Source of the DNA: Azotobacter chroococcum
GTDB lineage: Bacteria > Pseudomonadota > Gammaproteobacteria > Pseudomonadales > Pseudomonadaceae
Reading direction: 5' to 3'
DNA length: 33,329 bases
NCBI RefSeq assembly: GCF_004339665.1
Contig: NZ_SMMU01000034.1
Span: 1 to 33,329 of the forward strand
Shown here: one piece after another, positions 27,870-33,329 of the stretch
Numbering within the stretch: position 1 is the first letter of the stretch
Layout of the letters: the number at the start of each line of letters is the position of its first letter
Position numbers and translations under genes: made by a program
The notes under the pieces: model-generated
What the model saw: only the letters and a program-made list of their open reading frames with translations
What the model was told of the DNA's origin: nothing
The model's database searches: none

Positions 27870-28496
27870 CTAGTCGACCGTCTCCTCGAGCAGGGCTTGC
27901 GCGCAGGCGCTGGCCGACGCTCCGGGATCCGCCGCTTCCGGAATGGCCTTGTCCAGCACCATGACCTCCAGCGCCATCCCGGCCAGCAGCGCCCGGACGC
28001 GCTCGAGGTGCTCGGCCCGGGTCAGACGGCCCGGCACGACTTCCACCAGCGGGATCAGGTGGGGCGGGCTCTGGAAATGGACGATCAGCAGCCGCCCGGG
28101 ATGGCGCATGTTCTCGGCCAGCCGGTCGGGGGACAGGTCGCGCGTGTTGCTGGCGATGACGGCCTCGGCATCGACGATCCGCTCCAGCTCGGCGTAGAGC
28201 GCCCGCTTGAGCTCGAGCCGCTCGGGAAGCGTCTCGATGAGCAGCCAGACGCCGGCGACGTCCTTGAGCCGCATGCTGGTGGCGAGCCGCGCCAGGGTCG
28301 CCGCCGTCCGCTCCCGCTCGAAACGACCGGCATCGGCCAGCTCGGTCAGGATCGCCCGGGCCGCGGCCGGGACGCCGGCGAGCTGCTCCGCCGAGGGATA
28401 GAACAGCAGCACCTCATGGCCATGCCGCGCGAAGTGGGTGGCAATGCCGATGCCTCTCGGGTCGGAGCCGAGGATGGCAATGGAGGGTGAAGACAT
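27870..28496 (-). CDS. 3-hydroxyacyl-CoA dehydrogenase NAD-binding domain-like protein, truncated/degenerate
   Basis: 208 aa. It reads as the N-terminal Rossmann domain of 3-hydroxyacyl-CoA dehydrogenases (SIAILGSDPRGIGIATHFA; ETLPERLELKRALYAELE; ASNTRDLSPDRLAE; HFQSPPHLIPLVEVV). The dinucleotide loop is GSDPRG instead of GxGxxG, and the C-terminal substrate/dimer domain of a ~285-aa enzyme is absent. It may be a decaying copy or a repurposed NAD-binding protein. The stop at 27870 is followed directly by non-coding sequence carrying the REP element. There is no operon partner. Confidence 0.7.
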   Translation of the reverse strand: MSSPSIAILGSDPRGIGIATHFARHGHEVLLFYPSAEQLAGVPAAARAILTELADAGRFERERTAATLARLATSMRLKDVAGVWLLIETLPERLELKRALYAELERIVDAEAVIASNTRDLSPDRLAENMRHPGRLLIVHFQSPPHLIPLVEVVPGRLTRAEHLERVRALLAGMALEVMVLDKAIPEAADPGASASACAQALLEETVD

Positions 28497-28842
28497 GGAG
28501 GGGTTCCATTCTTGTTGTTATTGTCCCTGGCCGGGCAGGAGGTCGGTCGCGCTCGATCGCCGGTCCCGCCCCGAAGCACAGGCTGGCCGGCCCCCTGTGC
28601 GCGCCGCGCCGGATCATACCGTGCGGCGGCGTGACCGGCACGCGACGGCTCGAAGCGCCCGACGGGCTACCTCGGGATAATAATGTCATTGCGCCATGAC
28701 AAGGATGCCGGATTCCAACACAGCGCCTCGCCCGCCGCCAGCCCCGGCATGGAAGGGACGCCGGAAGCAGGACGCCTCCGGCAGCGCCCGGTAACGAAAC
28801 GGGCCACACAAGGTGGCCCGGTTTCCTGCACTGCGCGAGGTA
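28497..28842. other. intergenic region between dehydrogenase-like gene and lpxO
   Basis: About 345 bases with no supported gene. It contains the lpxO terminator (28801-28819) and a small inverted repeat TGTCAT/ATGACA near 28683-28700 next to a GATAATAAT sequence. That repeat could belong to the promoter of the minus-strand dehydrogenase-like gene. Confidence 0.45.
28801..28819 (-). terminator. hairpin terminator of lpxO
   Basis: Arms GGGCCAC/GTGGCCC (7 bp, loop ACAAG) are flanked by AAAC on the left and GGTTT on the right. Read on the minus strand, the stem is followed by GTTTCGTT, 24 bases after the lpxO stop. This is a reasonable intrinsic terminator that could work in both directions. Confidence 0.6.
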
Positions 28843-29760
28843 TCAGCTGAGCAGGAACATCCCGAACAGACCGCCCAGCGTGCCCCACTTCAGGCTGTAG
28901 TAGAGGTTGCGGCTGCGCTTCTTCAGCGCCTTGCCCTGTAGGCGCAGCCGGTACAGGTACTTGAAGGCACGATTGACCCCGCCGGTCCTGTCGCCGGCGT
29001 CGTTGGGCGAGCTGGCGGCGGCCATCACCGTGCGGCTGAACCAGCGGTTCAGCGCGGTCGCCCAGCCATACTTCAAGGGGCGCTCCATGTCGCAGAAGAA
29101 GATCAGGCGATCCTGGTCGGTGGTGTTCTCGGCATGGTGGATGTAGGTCTCGTCGAACACCACCGCCTCGCCGTCCTTCCAGGCGTAGTGCTCGCCGTCG
29201 ACGCTGATGAAGCAAGCCGGATCGTTGGGGGTGGACAGGCCCAGATGGTAGCGCAGCGAACCGGCGTAGGGGTCGCGGTGACGCACCAGCCGCGCGCCCG
29301 GCGGCAGCACGGTGAACATCGCCGCCTTGACCGAGCCGACCTCCTGCAGCAGCGCGGTGGTCTTCGGGCACAGCTTGCTCGCCGAGGGATGGCTGTCGCC
29401 GCCGTACCACTTCAGGTAGAAGCGCTTCCAGCCGCTCTTGAAGAAGGAGTTGAAGCCGGCATCGTTGTAGGTGTTGGAACGCTTGATCTCACCGGCCTGG
29501 AACAGCGCCTGCGCCTCGTCGCGGATGGTCTCCCAGTTGTCCTGGAAGCGCTTCATCTCCGGGAAGTCGTCGGGCGACAGGTAGGGCTTGTTGGGCACGC
29601 TGGAGGTCAGATACAGGAGGGTGTTCAGCGGCGCCAGGAAGCTCGAATGGTCGGTGAGCTGACGGGGGAGCTTGTGACGGACCCGGCCGCGCAGATGCAC
29701 ATAGCCGACGGAAAAGACCAGAACTGCAAGGATGAGGAATTTCACGGGCACTGGGATCAT
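28843..29760 (-). CDS. lpxO: lipid A 2-hydroxylase, aspartyl/asparaginyl beta-hydroxylase family
   Basis: 305 aa, the length of Pseudomonas LpxO proteins. LpxO is an Fe(II)/2-oxoglutarate dioxygenase at the inner membrane that 2-hydroxylates a secondary acyl chain of lipid A. One N-terminal TM segment (about 6-22) is followed by the cytoplasmic domain. The iron triad reads H161-x-D163 (VRHRDPYAG) and H209 (ETYIHHAENTT), and R218 (DQDRLIFF) binds 2-oxoglutarate. The C-terminal hydrophobic stretch (GGLFGMFLLS) also fits the family. The ATG at 29760 has no good ribosome site. It is divergent from the PAP2-like gene. Confidence 0.88.
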   Translation of the reverse strand: MIPVPVKFLILAVLVFSVGYVHLRGRVRHKLPRQLTDHSSFLAPLNTLLYLTSSVPNKPYLSPDDFPEMKRFQDNWETIRDEAQALFQAGEIKRSNTYNDAGFNSFFKSGWKRFYLKWYGGDSHPSASKLCPKTTALLQEVGSVKAAMFTVLPPGARLVRHRDPYAGSLRYHLGLSTPNDPACFISVDGEHYAWKDGEAVVFDETYIHHAENTTDQDRLIFFCDMERPLKYGWATALNRWFSRTVMAAASSPNDAGDRTGGVNRAFKYLYRLRLQGKALKKRSRNLYYSLKWGTLGGLFGMFLLS

Positions 29761-29831
29761 GACTGGAAAAAGGAAAAAACCATGCTACGCCGGAGCGGAC
29801 CGAGATGCCATCAACGAAGCGGACAGGCGCC

Positions 29832-30437
29832 ATGCTGCCGGACGGGCTGACCCGCTATTCCGACCTGGCGGTCATGCTGCCGGCGGCCGGGGTGATCGCG
29901 GTCTGGCTGCTGGCGGGAAGATCTCCGCGCGCGCTGCTGGCCTGGCTGGTCACCCTCGGCGCCTGCTACCTGCCGGTCGCCCTGAGCAAGCTCGCCTTCA
30001 AGGGCTGGGGGTTCGGCATACGCGCCCTGGACCTCACGGTCATCAGCGGCCAGGCGATGAACGCGACCCTGATGCTGGTGGTCCTGACCAGTCTGCTGGC
30101 CCGGCAGATCCGCCCCGCCTGGCGCTGGCCGGCGGCCCTCGCGGCGCTGGCGGTAGCCTGGTGGTACGGCCTGCTGCAGATCGCCGCTGCCACGCACCCC
30201 GTGTCCGAGGCCGTCGCCGGCTGCCTGCTCGGCACGGCCGGCGCTCTGCTCTTCCTGCGCCGTCTCGAAGGCCTCGCGCTGCGGCGCATCCCGGCCGGCG
30301 TCCTGCTCCTCGGCCTGCTCGCCATCGGCGCCGCCACCGAGGCCCCGCGGCTGCCGGTCGAGGTCTGGCTGGACCGCCTGGCGACGGCCCTCTCCGGCCG
30401 GCCGGCGGCCTTCGCCCCGCGCGCCTGGCGCGACTGA
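29832..30437 (+). CDS. PAP2-like (phosphatidic acid phosphatase fold) membrane protein, degenerate motif
   Basis: 201 aa from the ATG at 29832 (29805 is an alternative adding nine residues). Five or six hydrophobic segments place it in the inner membrane. The order K-(x)-GWGFGIRALDLTVISGQAMN ... ATHPVSEAVAGCLLG follows the PAP2 phosphatase layout. However, the PSGH signature reads ISGQ, so the histidine acting as general acid is replaced by glutamine. The late H (ATHPVSE, the phospho-accepting position) is kept. It could be an inactive or altered lipid phosphatase. It is divergent from lpxO by only ~70 bases, so a role in envelope lipids is possible. Confidence 0.65.
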   Translation: MLPDGLTRYSDLAVMLPAAGVIAVWLLAGRSPRALLAWLVTLGACYLPVALSKLAFKGWGFGIRALDLTVISGQAMNATLMLVVLTSLLARQIRPAWRWPAALAALAVAWWYGLLQIAAATHPVSEAVAGCLLGTAGALLFLRRLEGLALRRIPAGVLLLGLLAIGAATEAPRLPVEVWLDRLATALSGRPAAFAPRAWRD

Positions 30438-30497
30438 GGCGCGGCTACGGGCCGCGCCCGGGCCGGACGCCGCGCTTTTTCGAGGAATCTGGCACGA

Positions 30498-30526
30498 ACG
30501 TCATACAACCGTCATGGAATTGTCGT
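30498..30526 (+). promoter_or_regulatory. Pho-box-like triple direct repeat
   Basis: Three 7-base units, ACGTCAT (30498-30504), CCGTCAT (30509-30515) and TTGTCGT (30520-30526), start exactly 11 bases apart with AT-rich 4-base spacers ACAA and GGAA. This is the layout of PhoB sites (consensus unit CTGTCAT, 11-bp period). It lies 58 bases before the EAL-GGDEF start codon. Confidence 0.65.
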
Positions 30527-30583
30527 GGAATAGCCCGGCACCAACATTATGGCATTTTGCCTTACCCCAGCGGGGGTCCCTCC

Positions 30584-32446
30584 ATGACCGTCACCGAGCA
30601 GCTGAGCGCCCTGGACCTGATCCTTGCCCGCGGCACCCTGAGCACCCTGTTCCAGCCCATCCTCAGCCTCTCCGAACGCTGCGTCCACGGCTACGAGGCG
30701 CTGAGCCGCGGCCCCTCCAACAGCCCCCTGCACGCGCCCATGCCGCTGTTCGGCGCCGCCCGCCACGCCGGCCGGCTCAGCGAGCTGGAAGCCCTGTGCC
30801 GGAAGAACGCCTGCCAGCGCTTTCGTGAACTCGGCCTCGACGGCCGGCTGTTCCTCAACGTCTCGCCGGAGGTCCTGCTGGAGCCCGGGCGGCGCACCGG
30901 GCACACCCTCGAACTGCTCAAGGAGCTGGGCATCGCGCCGCAACAGGTGGTGATCGAGCTGACCGAGCAGACCCCCATCGAGGACTTCGGCCTGCTCGAT
31001 GCGGCGCTGTGCCACTATCGCGCCATGGGCTTCTCCATCGCCCTCGACGACCTCGGCGCCGGCTACGCCAGCCTGCGCCTGTGGTCCGAGCTGCGCCCCG
31101 ACTACGTGAAGATCGACCGCCACTTCATCGACGGCATCGACCGCGACCCGCTCAAGCGCGAATTCGTCGACTCCATCCTGCGCATGGCCAGGGCCTCCGA
31201 GGCGCGGATCATCGCCGAGGGCATCGAGCGCCCCGAGGAGCTGGCCACCCTGGTCGAGATGGGCGTCGACCTGCTGCAGGGCTACCTGTTCGCCCGCCCC
31301 GCGGAGCGCCCGGCCGAGATCCGCGACTGCCTGCCAGCGACCAGGCTGGCCGGCCCGTCCCTCGTCGAGGAAGGCGGCGACCTTGGCATGCTGCTCATCG
31401 AGCAGCCGGGGGTGGCCGACAGCACGCCGGTCGCCGAGGTCCTCGAGCGGTTCCGCAGCCAGGCCTCGCTGAACCTGCTGGCAGTCCTCGATGCCGGGCA
31501 GCGCCCGGTCGGCGTGGTCCACCGCCAGGCGCTGTCCGATGTCCTGCTCAAGCCCTTCGGCACCGAGCTGTTCGCCCGCCGGCCGATCCAGCGGCTGATG
31601 GGCGAGGACTTTCTCGCCGTCGACCAGGGCCATTCCCTGCAGCAGGTCAGCCGCCTGCTGACCGGGCGCGCCCGCCAGCGCATCGAGGAAGACTTCGTGA
31701 TCACCCGGGACGGTCGCTACCGGGGCATCGGCCGGGCCATCGACGTGCTCCGGCTGATCACCGAGCAGAAGCTGCAGCAGGCGCGCCACGCCAACCCGCT
31801 GACCCTGCTGCCCGGCAACGTGCCGATCCAGCAGTACCTGACCCGCCTGCTGCAGAACCCCCGCGAGGCGCTGGTCTGCTATGTGGATATCGACCACTTC
31901 AAGCCGTTCAACGACTGCTACGGCTACGCCAGGGGCGACGAGGTGCTGCTCGACCTGGCCCATTGCCTGGGCGCCCGGATCGACCCGCAGTGCGACTTCC
32001 TCGGCCATATCGGCGGCGACGACTTCCTGCTGGTGCTGACCTCCGCCGACTGGCGCCAGCGCCTGGCCCGCCTGCAGGAGGACTTCGCGGCGCAATGCCA
32101 GCGCCACTACCGAAGCGAGCACCTGGAGGCCGGCTACTTCGGCGGCCATGACCGCCGGGGCCGCCCCAGCCAATTCCCGCTGCTCAGCCTGTCGCTGGGC
32201 TGCGTCCAGCTGTTCCCCGAAACCTGCGCGCAACTGGACGCCGCCCGGCTCGCCGAACTGGCCTCGCAGGCCAAGCAGCAGGCCAAGGCCGTGCCGGGCA
32301 ACAGCCTGAACCTGGTCGACACCCGCCAGCTGGCGCGGCGCCGGGACACCGCCCGGCAGGCGCAGGAGAACGGATTACCTGATACCGCGCTTGCATTCCA
32401 AGGCACATGCGAACGTGCCGAGTCCTGCGCGACGTCCGCTAGTTAG
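30584..32446 (+). CDS. cyclic-di-GMP phosphodiesterase, EAL-CBS-GGDEF
   Basis: 620 aa from the ATG at 30584, after GGGGG; the open frame to its left is not family-like. The EAL domain (about 15-245) keeps the catalytic set: E38 (YEAL), N92, E125/E128 (ELTE), D155/D156 (DDLGAGY), K177, E212 and Q232 (LQGYLFARP). It should therefore cleave c-di-GMP. A CBS pair spans about 270-395 (ligand probably a nucleotide). The C-terminal GGDEF-type domain (about 400-600) has LPGN and GGDDF (477-481) in place of GGDEF and may be regulatory. It has no TM segment and is cytoplasmic. The Pho-box-like repeat upstream suggests induction on phosphate starvation, as for the phosphate-controlled phosphodiesterase RapA of P. 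fluorescens. Confidence 0.9.
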   Translation: MTVTEQLSALDLILARGTLSTLFQPILSLSERCVHGYEALSRGPSNSPLHAPMPLFGAARHAGRLSELEALCRKNACQRFRELGLDGRLFLNVSPEVLLEPGRRTGHTLELLKELGIAPQQVVIELTEQTPIEDFGLLDAALCHYRAMGFSIALDDLGAGYASLRLWSELRPDYVKIDRHFIDGIDRDPLKREFVDSILRMARASEARIIAEGIERPEELATLVEMGVDLLQGYLFARPAERPAEIRDCLPATRLAGPSLVEEGGDLGMLLIEQPGVADSTPVAEVLERFRSQASLNLLAVLDAGQRPVGVVHRQALSDVLLKPFGTELFARRPIQRLMGEDFLAVDQGHSLQQVSRLLTGRARQRIEEDFVITRDGRYRGIGRAIDVLRLITEQKLQQARHANPLTLLPGNVPIQQYLTRLLQNPREALVCYVDIDHFKPFNDCYGYARGDEVLLDLAHCLGARIDPQCDFLGHIGGDDFLLVLTSADWRQRLARLQEDFAAQCQRHYRSEHLEAGYFGGHDRRGRPSQFPLLSLSLGCVQLFPETCAQLDAARLAELASQAKQQAKAVPGNSLNLVDTRQLARRRDTARQAQENGLPDTALAFQGTCERAESCATSAS

Positions 32447-32460
32447 CTATGGAGATTTTC

Positions 32461-33329
32461 ATGTTGGGTTTCTTGCGCAGCCTGAGCATCAGGGCGATCG
32501 TCACCACCACCCTGGCCTGTTTCGCGCTCTTGATCGGCATCATCGCCGCGCTGGGCTACACCGGCACCGATATGGCCAACCAAGCGCTCGAGGACCGGAC
32601 ACAGACCGCCACCCGCATCGACCTGCTGCGCCAGATCGACAGGCTGAGCCTGAAGGTCTTCGCGCACCTGGAGGCCTACGGCAAGATGAGCGCCGTCGGC
32701 CTGGTCGGCATGGTGGAGCGGCAGGAGCAGCAGGCCGAACTCCGGGAACTGCTCGGCACGGCCCGCACGTCCCTGGCGGACTTCAAGGCCATGCCGCCGT
32801 TCGCCCGGGAGGACGGGCGCCAGCTGCTGGAAACGGTGGCCGGCGATCTGGACGAAACCCTGGCGGCGCTCGACAGGCAGCTGCAGGCCTGGGTCGAGCA
32901 GGATACCGGCACCTACGACCAGCTCGAGGACGAGATGATCTTCAAGCGCGGTCCCAAGGTCGCCAGAGATCTGGCCGATACTCTGGCCTACCTCGAAGCC
33001 CATGGCGCACGGCAGCTGGCCGACTATCACGCCAGTCTCACCGCCTTCGCCATCATCGGCGGCCTCGCGCTGACCGTCGCCCTGCTGCTGCTGCTGGCCC
33101 TGCGGGCGATGCTGATGGGCTTGGTGGTCCGCCCGGTGGGCGAGGCGGCGGAACATGTGCAGCGCCTGGCGCGGGCCGACCTGTCGCAGGCGATCCCGGT
33201 CGGCTCGGGCAACGAGATCGGCCAGTTGCTGGGCGCGCTGCGCGAGATGCAGGACAGCCTGGTGCGGATCGTCGGCAGCGTGCGCGCCGGCAGCGGCTCG
33301 ATCCTGGTCGGCGCGCAACAGATCGCCGG
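32461..33329 (+). CDS. methyl-accepting chemotaxis protein, 5' part
   Basis: The frame is open to the window edge (289 codons visible). TM1 at about 9-31 is followed by a ~160-residue periplasmic four-helix-bundle ligand domain, then TM2 at about 195-218 (a Leu-rich LLLLLALRAML run) and a HAMP domain (RPVGEAAEHVQRLARADLSQ, then GSGNEIGQLLGALREMQDSL). The methylation and signalling helices lie beyond the window. The ATG at 32461 is chosen because GGAG lies 5-8 bases upstream; ATG 32449 is in frame but overlaps that site. The ligand is unknown. It starts 14 bases after the EAL-GGDEF stop, so both may share the Pho-box promoter. Confidence 0.9.
   Translation, partial: MLGFLRSLSIRAIVTTTLACFALLIGIIAALGYTGTDMANQALEDRTQTATRIDLLRQIDRLSLKVFAHLEAYGKMSAVGLVGMVERQEQQAELRELLGTARTSLADFKAMPPFAREDGRQLLETVAGDLDETLAALDRQLQAWVEQDTGTYDQLEDEMIFKRGPKVARDLADTLAYLEAHGARQLADYHASLTAFAIIGGLALTVALLLLLALRAMLMGLVVRPVGEAAEHVQRLARADLSQAIPVGSGNEIGQLLGALREMQDSLVRIVGSVRAGSGSILVGAQQIA

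Overview
This is a GC-rich gammaproteobacterial chromosome segment. The best fit is Pseudomonadaceae, and something Azotobacter-like is plausible. That is inferred from the mix of a TtgV/TtgGHI-type efflux locus, an LpxO-type hydroxylase, an EAL-CBS-GGDEF protein and an oxidative (non-phosphorylating) galactose route. No rRNA, tRNA or CRISPR array was seen.

Layout. (1) 97-3961: two isochorismatase-like cysteine hydrolases and an alpha/beta hydrolase, all on the minus strand. Next to them are a tiny AraC-type HTH protein and a full-length AraC-type regulator that meet tail to tail. (2) 4249-4542: a degraded IS3-family end. (3) 4563-20723: a large alpha-galactoside utilisation region. It holds an AraC-type regulator, a GH36 alpha-galactosidase, a GH4 alpha-galactosidase, a LacY-type symporter, an SDR sugar dehydrogenase, an SMP-30 lactonase, an aldose 1-epimerase, a GH13 alpha-glucosidase, a LamB/ScrY-like porin and an aldo/keto reductase. 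The logic is import of melibiose or raffinose (porin plus H+ symporter), cleavage to galactose plus glucose or sucrose (GH36/GH4, then GH13), and oxidation of galactose to its lactone and aldonate (epimerase, SDR, SMP-30). The later De Ley-Doudoroff steps are not in the window. (4) 20821-27632: an IclR-type TtgV-like repressor divergent from a complete RND efflux operon. (5) 27746-27833: a REP-like double hairpin. (6) 27870-33329: a degenerate hydroxyacyl-CoA dehydrogenase-like protein, LpxO, a PAP2-like membrane protein, an EAL-CBS-GGDEF protein behind a Pho-box-like repeat, and the 5' part of a chemotaxis receptor.

The strongest new signal is a 68-bp promoter element present upstream of GH4, upstream of the decayed duplicate/porin unit, and upstream of the aldo/keto reductase. 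A fourth, largely identical copy lies at the 5' end of the AraC-type regulator gene. Each has two GCA-type half-sites exactly 20 bp apart. In three copies a -10-like hexamer lies exactly 57 bp after the first half-site. This looks like the operator of the local AraC-type activator and defines a small regulon.

The second signal is a decayed duplicate of the sugar operon at about 16.26-17.44 kb. It keeps the promoter element, about 45 codons of a second symporter gene, an unidentified frameshifted relic, and a Tat-signal GH13 enzyme whose whole middle has been deleted. An intact porin gene follows.
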